Positions 13,001-23,732 are shown, numbered from the stretch's first letter. The stretch: DNA of 64,000 nt from Enoplolaimus lenunculus (GCA_030248215.1 JASANG010003935.1:1-64000), one strand, 5' to 3'. Notes: generated by a model not told the origin, from the letters alone. Numbers and translations: made by a program.

Positions 13001-16000
13001 CATGCGTGACCATTCGCATGCAGGTGGTTTTTTATCACGTATGTCTTGCGACGGCGGTCAAAATACTTTTTGCGAGCTAAATTCGAAATCGTGGTGTAGT
13101 ATTCCCAGCGGCTGTCAACGCAGTAACGATACAAAGTCAGAGAGCTCGATGCTTTACGCTCAACATAGAAGCAATGCAGCTAAAGATCAGTCTGATCCTC
13201 ACCGACAGCCTTTACCGGATTTGGCCAACAGTACAAGTCCAAAAGCAGTAGTGGTAACAAAGTTCTCTGGGAAAATACCGGAAATTCAATCTAAACTGCC
13301 ACAGAATTTGCATCAGTCCTTGACGGAAACCGCTGCATGTGTGGCTACGTTCGCCGGTGAGCAAGAATATACTGTTGTCTTGGATGACAGTGCTGTAGAT
13401 GCTTTTAGCACTGACACTATTGCGTCGCCAATAGAAATTCCTTTTGTTCAGGGAAGTCAGAATGGTCTTTCCAAAGCAAGTGGTGTCAATGAAATTGATA
13501 ACAATATAATTGTAGAACAGGGAAAAACTGCATCTGATAATAAATGTATAGTAGATCCGGGCAGAATGAGTGTTGCCGGATCTGCTACGCCATTAGCGAC
13601 TGATTTAAGTTCTTTGCCTGTGTTGCGCTATTTAGGCGGTCGCTTGGTAGTTGGTTCCTCACAGGTTGGACAGTTGGCGACTGGATATCGATCACGCGGG
13701 TATGTTTCTAAGCGCAAGTTATATAAATATAACGATTGACATATTATGCTTCTTTGTGGTGGATCTTATTTTAAGTATACAATCGCAAAGTAACCTTGAT
13801 ATAAGGTTATTATGTAATATCGTATATGTCGTTTTGTTTCGGAACTTTGTTTGTCTCATGTTCTTCCCAGTTTTTACGAATGCAACACATTTGAATGTTC
13901 ATCGATCTGGTGTTTTGCTGGTCCGTTCATTTAATTTGCGCACCAGCCAGTGCGACATTCTGTTTCATTGTGTGCCTTCAGTAAAACCTTACGACCTTAG
14001 CTGGACGAAGGGCATAAAACGTGATTCTTCCATATTTTGTTTTCAGAAATTCAACGGTATTAGATAGCATTGACGAAGAAAACAAGCAACAGCGTGGAAG
14101 TAATGTTGGAAGCGCTTGTAGCGGAATGATAAATGAACGCAGTAGATCACCGCCGTCAGTTCCATCGACCGGAAATAGCAGTCGACGTCGGCTTAATCAC
14201 CTAAACGCTAGTCGCGACACCGGTTGTTTAGACAGTAAAGAAGAAACCAGTTGTCTAGACGCTGAAGACGCCGGTGGCGAATGCCATAGAAACACTTTTG
14301 TCTTCGACACTTGTGTCCCAATGACAGCCGCGACTGGCTGCCGTGATAGCAGCGGTGCTTCAATTAAATTGCTTGAGCAAACGGACGACTCAGTGTGTCA
14401 TGATACTTTGTTGGCGGCTCCGATAAGAAACGTTCGTGGTCTGGCTGATAGACAACCGTCTAGACAATTGCAGGTCATAGCCGTAACGTCGGGTAGTGAA
14501 ATGCATTCCACGAGTTCTTATGTTGATGGCCAACGTAAAGGTACGTATGCATGAAGATAAACAGATGTAATCGTCTGGGTTGGTTTTTTGAAGCTTTGAA
14601 CTATGTGCAATCCAGGACGTATGTATGAAAACTAATTAACATATTTGGATCAGTTTCGGTTAATAACGCTCAGCGTCCGCAATAAATTTGACCTTTAATA
14701 CAGAGTCAATTTTTACCGTTACTAGGAAAACATTACACTTTATTGGTAGCCAATTTTTGAGAAAATCAGGGTATTATTGTTTTCCAGCAGTGTAATATGG
14801 ATTTGATATTTTAGAATTGGCAAGCTCACCTAACGGCTGTAAACGCCGTAGCCACGGTAGCCGCAATAGGGCTGATTGTAGTAGTAGTACTACTAATAAT
14901 AGTGGCCATTTTGTTAACTCTGCAAGCGTGTCTGTAGCACGTATAACTGCACCTGTAGTTGGAAGTGTCCGTGCAGTTTCGACGCGCCCATCGTATGGTC
15001 CTCAACGAGAATATACCGTCCGAAGGCAGATGTCAGAGCATGCGTCGATTATTTTAGCTGCTAACAACGGCGGCAGTACAACGGCCATTCCGACAACAGC
15101 TAAAACAGCGTTTGTTTCGCCAACAACAGTTTTTGGTATTGCTGGTGGTCATGACTCATCTGGCGAAGGACATCGAAATGTCTCAGGTAGTAACAATTAC
15201 GTACGAGGGCACGGAGGACCAAATCTACCATCAGGTTCGTCAAGCGGACTCAATCAAACAGGTGTAACCTCGACATTGGTGCCCTCCCCACAGAGTAGTT
15301 ATGTCACTCAGTCTGCTTCAGGGCAAACAAAATCAACGGCTGTGATGGCTATATCAGGACCCATAACTACTGTGTCAACAACGACCACAGCAACGCCGTC
15401 CACAACTGCTCGGTTGTTTTCCTTCAGGAGGTAAGTATGTCCCCCGTGGCAGTTTTTGTAAAATGCTTATCGGGTGGTATTCCGCCTCAAATTTTTTTGT
15501 AAAATTTTAAACGGTAAGATTCCCCTTGTGAAAATTTTTCAAATAAAAAAGTTACTTGTATGATCCTGTTCAAAAATGGAAAACCATAATATCTGGTTGC
15601 TAAATTTCCATCCGTAGCATTCCTATCGCAAATAAAATTCATGTAGTTTGAAAGCGCGTTTTTTTCTTACTTAATACGTATTGTTTGTTCACGTTGATTT
15701 ACAAACACTAGACTACATTAAAACATGGTAAAATGATGCCCAAAATATTTATGTTGGTTATCCCAGCTTATAGATGTACACTTTACCGAAATGTACGTTG
15801 TAGGTTGGTTTTTTACTACCAGAGTTTAATTTTTACTACCAGAGTTTAAATTTTAGCTTTGAATTGGTGCAAGTGAGCCTAAAATTGTTTTGGTGATTGA
15901 AAAGAAGCTTAAAGCATTATATGAACGACTAGCTTTAAGTTAACTGTGGGTTTGGAGTCTGTTGGCAGCGTCGAACGGCGTGTATCTAATTTCAGTGCTA

Positions 16001-17067
16001 GGTCTTGGAAACTGTTGCCAGATTGTCAAGCGTTTTAATTTTGTATGTGTTTATGTGCTGTTAGCTTTTTGTCGTCGTTAGTGTAATTATCATTTATTGT
16101 TACTTTTCGACAGTTAATAAGAATACGAGAGTATGTGGGAGAAAGTCATATGTAAAAACCCATTCTTTTTAATTTTGAAGCTCACCACTTTACGGTTCAT
16201 AAGTTACAAAACTTATCAACTGGTCCTCGATGCTAGACATATTTTGGCTATATGGGTCAAAATTATTATAATGGCTAGACACGGCGTCAGGTTATTGTTT
16301 CAGAGGAACATCGCGGAGCAACCAAAGGTACAACTCGTTGCCAGATAATATTGAAGATGCGCGTGATTTTTTGAACAGCAATTTTTCACGCTTCGCATCG
16401 ATATTTCGATGATTGTTTCATTGATTATTGTCTTTGTAAGTGCTTAACTTGTATGTTTGTCGTTATTGTGATAATTTAATCGAAATTCAAGTCGGTAGAT
16501 TAAGTAATAATTAACTTTCATTTGCTTATGATTGTGGGATGTACCGATGAAAATAATGTTGGTAACCAATTTTTGAAATACAAACGTTTTTTCGGAACTT
16601 TCTTTTCGCGGTTTTCTGAACACCAAAGTGAAACGGAATTCGAAAATTTTTGTTGTGCTATTTCGCTTCAATATGTGTTACCTTAGCGCTGGAAGTGGTA
16701 ACGTTGCTTTTGATATGCATACTTATAAACGCAAACTGGACGGAACAGTGTCCGCATGCGTAGCTGATTAAACTTTACAATGCTTAATTTCGTAAGATTT
16801 TTACGTTTGCGTAAAGTCGGTCGGTAATGGATGTTATGGTCATTTAGAAATTGTGTATATATTATATACGTACATATTTCTGTGCTAGGTATAATTGAGT
16901 GGTAGACTGTCGCACAGTTTTGTATATAGTCAGCATATATTGGTTTCATTCCTTGCCTGTTACACTTTTTATTATTTTATTACTTATAGGAGTTTACTGG
17001 GTGTCTTAAAGGTATAATTTCCAGGCACCGCCGACCGGATGCCACAAGTTACTGTAGTCAGAATTAG
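202..17067 (+). CDS. RNF19: RNF19-type RBR E3 ubiquitin ligase, 5' end outside the window
   Basis: Membrane-bound RING-between-RING ubiquitin ligase that passes ubiquitin through a catalytic cysteine. Exons read: 202-386, 747-891, 1174-1336, 2183-2291, 3013-3150, 6009-6123, 6484-6619, 7241-7810, 8847-8932, 9692-13699, 14047-14540, 14815-15430 and, less surely, 17025-17067 with TAG stop. All junctions are GT-AG and keep one frame for 2268 codons. Exon 1 holds the IBR ([15 protein letters not shown]). Exon 2 holds RING2 (CPRC...[18 protein letters not shown]; the Cys in SCNHM is the expected catalytic residue). Exons 3-5 give two hydrophobic segments (around [15 protein letters not shown] and [14 protein letters not shown]), both close to vertebrate RNF19A/B. 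RING1 lies upstream of the window. Downstream is a low-complexity Ser/Thr/Asn tail of about 1900 residues, far longer than the roughly 840 residues of the whole human RNF19A. The final exon is the least certain part. Confidence 0.92.
1441..1850. mobile_element. hAT-like MITE remnant (ATCCGG subfamily) in RNF19 intron 3
   Basis: It holds repeated CCGGATAC/ATCCGG words at both ends, ending in CCGGTCCCGGTCGCACC. The middle (ATGATTCTAAAGACGTTCAC) matches a copy near 61140-61190. Inferred old non-autonomous DNA transposon; ends are not sharp. Confidence 0.5.
2520..3008. mobile_element. Monomer-carrying element, fragment in RNF19 intron 4
   Basis: It starts with GGTGGATGTCCGTCCG, then the conserved arm ATTATCCTGGGGTGTTAA, then direct monomers of roughly 165 bp containing TTTCACTAATTATT and TTTGCATAATTAG words. 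The same arm occurs inverted at about 5575-5790 and partly at 25870-26060. No coding potential seen. Confidence 0.65.
3842..4381. repeat. Monomer-carrying element, direct-orientation part in RNF19 intron 5
   Basis: A second copy of the arm (TGTTATCCTGGGGTGTTAAC) is followed by monomers in the same orientation as those in intron 4. It ends where an element with inverted termini begins at 4383. The rest of intron 5 before it (3151-3841) shows no gene; only a short GC-rich patch (GGGCCCCGACCCCG) near 3300 stands out. Confidence 0.6.
4383..5930. mobile_element. TIR element packed with ~165-bp tandem monomers
   Basis: The left end reads CCAGTCGTAGTGGGACTACA and the right end is its inverted match (ATCCCACTACGACTGG). 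Terminal similarity runs about 55 bp and includes the hairpin-prone GAGCGAAGCTCG. The inside is an array of about 165-bp monomers (words GGTTTGTAAACAATTTATTC, CAGATTCCTCGCACC, TAATATGCAAATTA), followed by a unique arm with GGACATCCACCTTTCGA. There is no ORF of note, so it is non-autonomous. The family is unknown to me; the hairpins plus internal tandem repeats recall Helentron-like or satellite-carrying MITEs, which is inference only. Confidence 0.75.
4637..5293. repeat. Two nearly identical 329-bp higher-order repeat copies
   Basis: Copy 1 is 4637-4965 and copy 2 is 4966-5293. Each contains two diverged monomers. The two copies differ visibly by little more than one A in a run of As, so this local duplication is much younger than the monomer array around it. 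Confidence 0.85.
6620..7240 (+). other. RNF19 intron 7, nothing recognised
   Basis: AT-rich intron between two well-supported exons. I see no gene, RNA or clear transposon end in it. Confidence 0.6.
7634..7700 (+). repeat. In-frame AAT repeat coding for poly-Asn (RNF19 exon 8)
   Basis: A run of AAT codons with a few ATC/TAT interruptions gives more than 20 mostly Asn residues inside exon 8. It shadows as poly-Tyr on the other strand. Likely length-variable. Confidence 0.9.
7811..8846 (+). other. RNF19 intron 8 with hAT-like scraps
   Basis: Two GC-richer patches (about 7860-7905 and 8535-8640) carry CCGGTTCCGG and CCGGGTCCGG words like the ends of the hAT-like MITEs elsewhere. No coding sequence is visible. 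Confidence 0.45.
9038..9193. repeat. 78-bp tandem duplication in RNF19 intron 9
   Basis: Units 9038-9115 and 9116-9193 share nearly every base (GTCGGCATCTAC, AGTAAGTGTGAGCATCGG, AAAGTAGAGAAAAGTCAATT), with four or five substitutions. A simple local duplication. Confidence 0.9.
10004..10095 (+). repeat. In-frame AAC repeat coding for poly-Asn/Asp (RNF19 exon 10)
   Basis: A run of AAC codons followed by GAC encodes a long Asn tract and then an Asp-rich stretch in the giant exon. Because the repeat is a trinucleotide, five of the six frames stay open here and produce shadow ORFs. Confidence 0.9.
15431..17024 (+). other. Long last RNF19 intron, nothing recognised
   Basis: About 1.6 kb between the GTAAGT donor after 15430 and the TTTCCAG acceptor at 17024. 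AT-rich, no homologous peptide on either strand. If the 17025-17067 exon is wrong, the true 3' exon may lie here or further right. Confidence 0.45.
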
Positions 17068-17119
17068 ACATGAGTTTTATTGGAATAGGATATTTGATGG
17101 TACGCTTTTTCCAAAATTA

Positions 17120-17125
17120 AATAAA
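17120..17125 (+). terminator. Candidate AATAAA poly(A) signal of RNF19
   Basis: AATAAA lies about 55 bases after the proposed TAG stop. It is the first such hexamer there, but no downstream-element test was possible. Confidence 0.35.
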
Positions 17126-18627
17126 AATTATTCTATTGGCTCCATATTATCGAGTTCAGTCGTGTACGACGATGTCTTAGACTGTGTGTGCCCTGGACTC
17201 ATATCCTCAAATGTGTATATATAGCTCCAGTCACCAGTTAGTTAGCGATAGGTTTTGCAAACGGACGCACTCCTGCAATTACGGGGAACAAAATTGGTAC
17301 AGATTTAGTGCAAACAATCAAAAAAATGTGCTGAACCGGAACCTCTAAATTTACTTGTTCGAAAGTTACATGACCTATCACCAGCTGACGATAGATGCTA
17401 CTCATTTGAGAATATGGGCCATGGTTGTAACTTTTAAGGGCCAGTTTTGCACCTTCCCCTTACACCTGAATGACACTTGTACTGAATCTAATTGTGTATA
17501 GCTTAAGATAATGTATGTGCATATATTCTGTGTTCTTCGGTAGTGGAAATTGTATTTTATATGTGGCTACAAAAGACCTAGCAATGCACCATGTCTTACC
17601 GTACTTACGTAGTGGTAATTCAGATATTATGCAGTTGTTAAAGATTTTTCCCGGCCCGGCTTTTATCCGCGGAAAATTGTTTTACTCGTGGGTTTATCGG
17701 CTTAAAATTACTTCACCCATTTTTCCCGCGACCCACATTTACGTTCCCTCATTTTTTCTTCTGTGCTCAAACGAATTGTTTGATATTAAAAAATCGTTGT
17801 TTACCTGCGGGTATATTCACATCAAAAAATTTTATCCGCGTGTTTACCTGGATCTAATCCATCAGGGGACTTTGATGAGTAAGTGTTTCAATAGCCTATT
17901 TTTGGAAACTCGGAGTGGAAATTGCCAGATATGCTTTCTGAAAAAAGAAATTTACAATGCACCATCTAATCATATCCGTGTTTGAGTAGTTCATATGTCA
18001 TATTAATGGATTATTTTAATTGGTCAGCCACGTAATAATGCTCAAATAGTTATAAAAAATTGTCCAACTGCCCCCCTAGGACTAGTGTCAAAAACGATAC
18101 TACAACCAGAACGTGATGACAACACAGGCCATGTATTTAGGTAGATAGCCGGTTTTGTCCTGAGAGTGTTCCAATGGAGTAGGGAGAAACTAGGCACAAA
18201 ACAAATTGTAAGTTTGTTTTTATATATTGGCAATTCGAATTTCTTGAGTATAAGACGTTGTTCTTTTACCCATTTCAGACGCGATGAGATAAGACATTTT
18301 AGTGTTGAAAGTTTAAGTCTTATAAATTTCGAGACAATTGCGTGTAAAGGCAAGATTAAATATCAGTCCCTTCTTTTATATATTCCTGTCGCTACTGTAA
18401 CAACTTTACGCTGTTTCAATAAACACTGTTGCAAACTATTTTATTTTATATTTTGTCTTCACAAAGCACTTATAACTAGTAAAATATTCGTTTCCAGTTA
18501 CATTATGAGCTGTATTTCTTGGTTATTATGGGGCTTTTTTGAGGATATTATTGAAAGCACGTAATTTGTTATATTTTGCGTAACGGAGAGGAAGCAGCTA
18601 AAGCGTTCAGAGGATTCTGTGGATCAC
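17126..18627. other. Spacer downstream of RNF19
   Basis: No supported gene. A 156-codon open frame at 17515-17985 has no recognisable domain and an AT-driven composition, so I do not call it. Confidence 0.5.
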
Positions 18628-18812
18628 AGGGTGTGACCGGATATCCGTTTCCGGTAAAAATATTGCAATTTTTCGCTGGATACATATATGCTGCAATTGC
18701 TTGAAATTTTAAATGAAATACAACGAAATTCATCCAAAATCTTAAAAATTTCGGTCCATGGTACTTTCGGGACAGTTTCGTTTTCCCGCGAAGAGAGCAG
18801 CATTACCAGCAA
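18628..18812. mobile_element. hAT-like MITE, left-end fragment (ATCCGG subfamily)
   Basis: Starts CAGGGTGTGACCGGATATCC and breaks off where a GGAGG-subfamily copy begins. Confidence 0.5.
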
Positions 18813-19100
18813 CCGGAGGTGAAGAACACCGGAGCGGGAGGTCAACGAATTTTGCCAGAGGTGAGGCGAAATTAGGTAGTAACAATGATGGTTAATTAGT
18901 TAATTTTAGCCAATATCTGCAATAGTTGTTACGTTGTTTGGTTTTACGCTAATTTCTGCTAAAGGAGAACGAAACGCGCTAACCAGATAAATTTTGCCAA
19001 ATTAATGCAAAATTTTACTGCCGAAATTGTGCCAGAACCTCCTGCAAAAATTCTACCGGAGCCGGATCCCGAGGCCGATTTTATGCCGGAGGCAGGCCTC
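18813..19100. mobile_element. hAT-like MITE (GGAGG subfamily)
   Basis: Begins CAACCGGAGGTGAAG and ends GGCCTCCGGCTGTACCCTG. The inside has GGCGAAATTAGGTAGTAA and GCCAATATCTGCAA, shared with copies at 19205, 39562 and 55626. Confidence 0.65.
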
Positions 19101-19204
19101 CGGCTGTACCCTGATACTCTTAACCTACGTAATGGAATATACTTCAAATCCATCTTGCTGTAACATACCGTACATGCTGTTGATGCGGAATGTCATATAT
19201 TCAT

Positions 19205-19552
19205 CAAGGTACAACCATGATGTCCGGCTCCGGCAGAAAATCGGCCTCCGGCTCCGGTAGAATTTTTGCCGGAGGTTCCGGCAGTTTCGGTAGTAAAATT
19301 TTGCATAATTTTGCAAAATATTTCTGTTTAGCACGTTTTGTTTCACTTTTGTTACAATTTTCTTGAAAGAATTTCGGAAATTTCGCAGAAAATTAGCGTA
19401 AAACCAAACAACTTAACAACATATTACAGATATTGGCTAAAATTAATTAATTAACCATTATTTTTACTACCTAATTTCGCCTCACCTCCGGCTCCGGTAA
19501 GTTTCGTTGAGCTCCGGCTCCGGTATTTTGCACCTCCGGTTGCACCCTGATA
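19205..19552. mobile_element. hAT-like MITE (GGAGG subfamily), inverted orientation
   Basis: Reads as the reverse complement of the 18813-19100 copy and ends CACCTCCGGTTGCACCCTG. It carries the uninterrupted word TTTTTACTACCTAATTTCGC (from 19461), which shows the empty state of the site hit by a MITE at 55766. Confidence 0.7.
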
Positions 19553-19770
19553 TTCACCAACATATCTGATTGTGTCACGTGACATTCGAACACTTCTGTG
19601 TTGATATAACCTATGTACCCATGCTTTGTATAGCAATATATCGCATGATATTCGACTTTTGTCTGTTCGTATCATATGAAGGTAAGAAATATTTATGTTG
19701 ATGTCGAATCATCATGTGAGAAAACGAGACCTGACTGCCTTAGTTTTAACGTGAACCCCGCATTTGCAGC

Positions 19771-20000
19771 TGACCCGTTTTCCCATTTGTATTCCCTAAA
19801 CAAACCTGTATCGTTTTCCCGTTTTCCCAGCAAAATATTGCATCTGTCCTGTTTTCCATTTGCCCGAAAGAGGCCTGTCCTATTATCCCGTTTTCCCAGC
19901 GAAAATTTGCCGCTGCCCCGTTTTCCATTTGCCCTAAACAAACCTGTCCCGTTCTCCCATATGCCCGAGCAAGCATGTCCCATTTTCCCATCTACCCGTG
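19771..20000. repeat. Pyrimidine-rich 69-bp minisatellite
   Basis: Anchor words CCTGTATCG, CCTGTCCTA and CCTGTCCCG occur at about 19805, 19874 and 19943, exactly 69 bases apart, with CCCGTTTTCCCA blocks between. 69 is 23 codons, so several frames stay open on both strands; I read those as artefacts. Confidence 0.75.
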
Positions 20001-20561
20001 CTGTATCAGCACGACTATATGAATTTGCTCCTATGACACTCCTAGCTGTGTCTTGCTATCATACTGGAAAACTGGACGCCCGGAAAAGTAACATTGGCCA
20101 AAATTTCGATTCTTCAGACATTTTTTCGGCCAATTAGACCCAATAGAAACCGGGACCGCCCTAAAAGGAACATTGTATAATTTTTTAAAAACTATTGGAT
20201 TGGATATGCGCACATCAATTGTTTTGGCTGAAAAATAAAGCATTTTTGATACTTTTCAATAGCCTTTTTCCGCTTCCGTTATTTTAATCACTATATCGGT
20301 TGCCATTATTTTTATTATAAGTATTCGTTTATACCCTGGAAGATCGTAATCTTAGCTGTGGCAAAATTGATTTCCTCCGGCTTAAACTGCGATCCGTCGT
20401 TATTTTTAGGCTCAAAAGTAGTTTTAAATCACGAATATATCCGCAAGTTTATGTTGATATGCTGCCATTGGTCGATATCAATAAAAAATGACGAAATTCG
20501 TTGAATGCCTCAATTATTGGCATAAAAATTAAAACATCAAACTTTTACTTTCTGTTTGTTT

Positions 20562-20834
20562 CAGGGTGGAACCGGAAGTGGGAACATCGGAGCTCGGTAA
20601 TTTTAGCAAATATCTGTAAGATGTTGAATATTTGGTTTTTACGAAATCTCGCTGATTTGTTGTTCATGTTGTAAAACTTAAAAACAAAACGCACAAAACA
20701 AATAAATTTTGTATATATAATTCTGCAAAATTTCACTACCGAAATTTACGGAACTTCCGACAGAACATCTATCAGAGCCGGAGGTCGATTTTCTGCCAGA
20801 GTTGGAGGCGGACCTCCGGTTGTATTTTACTCTG
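20562..20834. mobile_element. hAT-like MITE (GGAGG subfamily)
   Basis: Begins CAGGGTGGAACCGGAAG and ends near GACCTCCGGTTGTATTTT. The inside has GCAAATATCTGTAAGATGTT, as in the other copies. The flanking 8-mers are only weakly similar. Confidence 0.6.
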
Positions 20835-21111
20835 GTTGTTTCCGTTAATATTTTGATCAGTATCAGTTTCCTTTAATTTTCAGTATCTGTTTTTACACTT
20901 TTTTTACTGAATCCAGTCGTTAACCTGCATGTCATTACTCCTGGTTATTTGTTTCTGGCAAAATTTAATCTGCTTCCACTTAGATTTATGCCTGGACTCA
21001 TCATTCAAACTTTACGCCAGCGTTTAGATTGCAAAACTTTTAAATATTAAAATTTAAAACTATTGTCGATCCAAAGTTTTTCAGACGCGTTAACCATTAT
21101 GCCTTGGGTCA

Positions 21112-21540
21112 ATGGGTGCCCCGTGTCAATACAACCTAGAGAACACTGACGACGCAGGCACTGATCTCAAATTGAACGGACAAGTTTTAAATATTGAACA
21201 AGCACGATTAACCATACTTTTTCATGACGGATCAACGATTATCTTCTTTCCCCTCAGTACGGAAACAGATAGTGATAAAAATAGCGAAAACAAAAGGGCT
21301 TGGTTAAAATCACGAACTTCTCTCACATACTATACATTAAAATTCGATAAGACGGGGTTTACTTCAGTGCCAATACCAGGCATGCAATTGGGACGTTTTA
21401 ATACTGTAAATAGATATCCTGTTTACATTCTTTTTAATGGTTCGGCACATAAGAATGTGACAATCGTGTATTCCCTTGAATTATTGACTTTTAGTGACAT
21501 GTCGAAAGTCAAATTGGTTGGGTTGCTGACAGATGACTAA
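21112..21540 (+). CDS. Unidentified single-exon ORF, 142 aa
   Basis: First ATG after an in-frame TAA at 21091, running to TAA at 21538-21540. The protein has mixed, non-repetitive composition (contains FHDGSTIIFF, SLTYYTLKFDKTG, VYILFNGSAHKN, VTIVYSLELL) with alternating hydrophobic stretches suggesting beta strands. No signal peptide, membrane segment or catalytic motif is evident. I do not recognise a family. It could be a real small gene, a 3' exon or a relic. No overlap with the repeats seen around it. Confidence 0.35.
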   Translation: MGAPCQYNLENTDDAGTDLKLNGQVLNIEQARLTILFHDGSTIIFFPLSTETDSDKNSENKRAWLKSRTSLTYYTLKFDKTGFTSVPIPGMQLGRFNTVNRYPVYILFNGSAHKNVTIVYSLELLTFSDMSKVKLVGLLTDD

Positions 21541-21922
21541 GTCGAATTCCGAAATATGTTAAAAAATTCGAGCCGTAATGTTAGGGGTTCTTCTTCGGTC
21601 CGAAAATGATTTAAACAAGATTGACTTTAAAAGTCATATCTCTGCCACCCACCCAATATGTCACACCCGTTAACTATATCCTGCAGTAGCTAACTTGGCT
21701 AGTGCAATATTCGATAGCGTAGGTGGCAATTAAGTTTCTGCAAGGTTCGGCACCTAGTATTATAAAGCATTTCGCGTTTGATTTAGACGTTGGACGTCGT
21801 TCTCATGCTTCGATATTAATCTTTGATTTTAGAATTGAATATGTGAGAAGGAACCGTAAATTTCGTTTTCACACGGCAACAAAATTTTACTACATCTATT
21901 TACAAATACCGATTATACTTAC

Positions 21923-22145
21923 TATCTTGAAATACTTCAGGAATCTCCTTATCCAGATCAACTTCGACAACTTCATTGTTTGCATTTTTTGCTTTATTGA
22001 GCAAAACCTGTTGTGATTCGAGGTTTCTGATTTGAATTTCCAAAAATTTTTGTTGACGGCAGTATTCGTCCGCTTGAGCGCGGAGTTGTTGCTCGCGTTC
22101 TTCCAATGTTTTCAGTGAATAATTAGGGTCGCCGGGTGTATCCAT
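21923..22145 (-). CDS. Unidentified short coiled-coil ORF or first exon
   Basis: ATG at 22145 opens MDTPGDPNYSLKTLEEREQQ, then a charged Gln/Glu/Leu-rich stretch likely to form a coiled coil. After about 74 codons a perfect GTAAGT donor follows (CAAGATA then GTAAGT). It starts only 14 bases after the stop of the MAU2 fragment on the same strand. No convincing next exon was found at lower coordinates and the protein is not recognised. Confidence 0.4.
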
Positions 22146-22158
22146 TATGATAAATACT

Positions 22159-23686
22159 TTATGAGCCTTTTAACTTGTCAATCTGGAATAACGCTTTTTC
22201 TGTATACTTTTTCGCCTTTTCTAGCTGACCGGCTTGCGTGGCATGCATCACAGATACCAGATAAACAAGAATGCACATATGGTCGTGTGATATCCAGTGA
22301 AAGCATTCGGATGTGTTAGTAGAAGTGGTCGGAGTATTTGCACAAAAATTATTGTTCTCTACGGTTGTGCTGACTACTTGAACACTTGTTTGCAACTGCT
22401 TTAAACATGGTTTAACGCTGCGTACCTGTCCAGTCATCAGAAAGTGACAGACTTGCAAAACCAGGAAGAAAACTTTTAAGCCCTCGCGCTTCTCAGTTGG
22501 TCCATGCCACTGCTCTACCAAATGACCTACGGTTGTAAGTGTCGGATTCGGATGGGTTTTGTATCTACGGCTCGTGTGTTTCAGATCTATGACGGTAGCG
22601 TAATCGCCCTTCACCAACGACACGGTCGGTATGCAAGATTTACTATGAACGTATTTACAGAAAGGCACGGATACAAGTATACAAAAGGACAATGGAAGAC
22701 AGAGTATACAGCTATCAGATAGTGCAATACGGTTATCACCGGTTATTTCAAACGTATCGGGTCTAAGCCTAGTTCGTCAGTGACTAAGTCCTAAGTTAAT
22801 GTTTTATGCACTCGTTGATCGTTCTAGTTGTATGATGTACTTTACGGCAGTAAATATTCTCTGTGTTAATTGAGCGGATCAGGCACGACCGAACTCCGGT
22901 GTGACCGTTGAACGCGCTGCCTAGCAATGCGAGACTCCGGCGCCCAACACACCGGATTCGGTTTGAAATATAATTATTCCGCCCATAATATTAGTTCACA
23001 ATACACAATAATTCCAAGCTACTTACAATTTTGTGGTCGCTTTCTTCCGAGAAACTGCAATTCCGGGTGTTGGAAAAACCAATTCTTACACTCAAGACAC
23101 AATATCTCACTTATTTCCGAATAAAACAATAAATCAGACCGAGAGCGAAAAACCACGTTGTTTACCACTTTCACTCATACAATACTGAAGATTTGGGCTA
23201 ATCGCCCACGCATGTATATAAAATTTGCATAAATTTTATAAACCTTATTATAGTTTTTAACTCTTATTTCCCGCTTTCGTTTTCCTTTCTTTTGCTTGTT
23301 TCTTTCCTTTTCATTTTGTTTCTTTCTACTTCGGCCATTTTGCCCCTAGCTATGTCATTCCACTGTACCACAGTAAGCACTGGATGTACTTCTGATAGCT
23401 TTTTTTCGGTAATGAGAAGCATTCCTTTACTTAACAGGAAAAGGATTTGTGTATAGACAACGTTCTCGTTCTGCGCCAATTCAGCCCCAGTTGCCAATAA
23501 TTGGCACGCGGTTGCATAGTCCCTTTCAATAACATGGATTTGCGCCAATTCGTATAAAAACCTATAGTGCCAAAACGATGCTGCGTAATTGGACAACTCT
23601 TGAGCTTTGTGTAACAATTTTTTTGCTGATGCACTGTCATTGAACCCACCCATAACCTGCTTTTTGAACTGGTTGAGTTGAAGGAC
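22159..23686 (-). pseudogene. MAU2: MAU2 (SCC4 cohesin loader) fragment
   Basis: Two blocks match the TPR-like repeats in the first half of MAU2, partner of NIPBL in loading cohesin. Block A (23369-23686) includes SASAKKLLHKAQELS, FLYELAQIHVIERDY and YTQILFLLSKGMLL. Block B (about 22172-22526) includes GHLVEQWHGPTEKREGLKVF, LKQLQTSVQVVSTT and HMCILVYLVSVMHATQAGQL, then stops in KLKGS. In the whole protein about 100 residues precede block A and about 300 follow block B; neither part is found nearby, and AKAP1 occupies the upstream side on the other strand. The visible GT-AG sites (donor after 23369, acceptor before 22526) do not keep phase. A truncated duplicate is most likely; an assembly break cannot be excluded. 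Confidence 0.8.
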
Positions 23687-23732
23687 CTGAAATTCAGCGG
23701 GCATCATATGTACATGCAGACAAATATAACTA

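Noticed and set aside
17515-17985. 156-codon ORF downstream of RNF19
   Set aside because: No motif, AT-driven composition with many Phe/Tyr/Ile, no splice context; expected by chance in this base composition.
19676-20137. 153-codon ORF with repeated FPFA...KP units
   Set aside because: It is the translation of a 69-bp minisatellite, and two other frames on the minus strand are open for the same reason.
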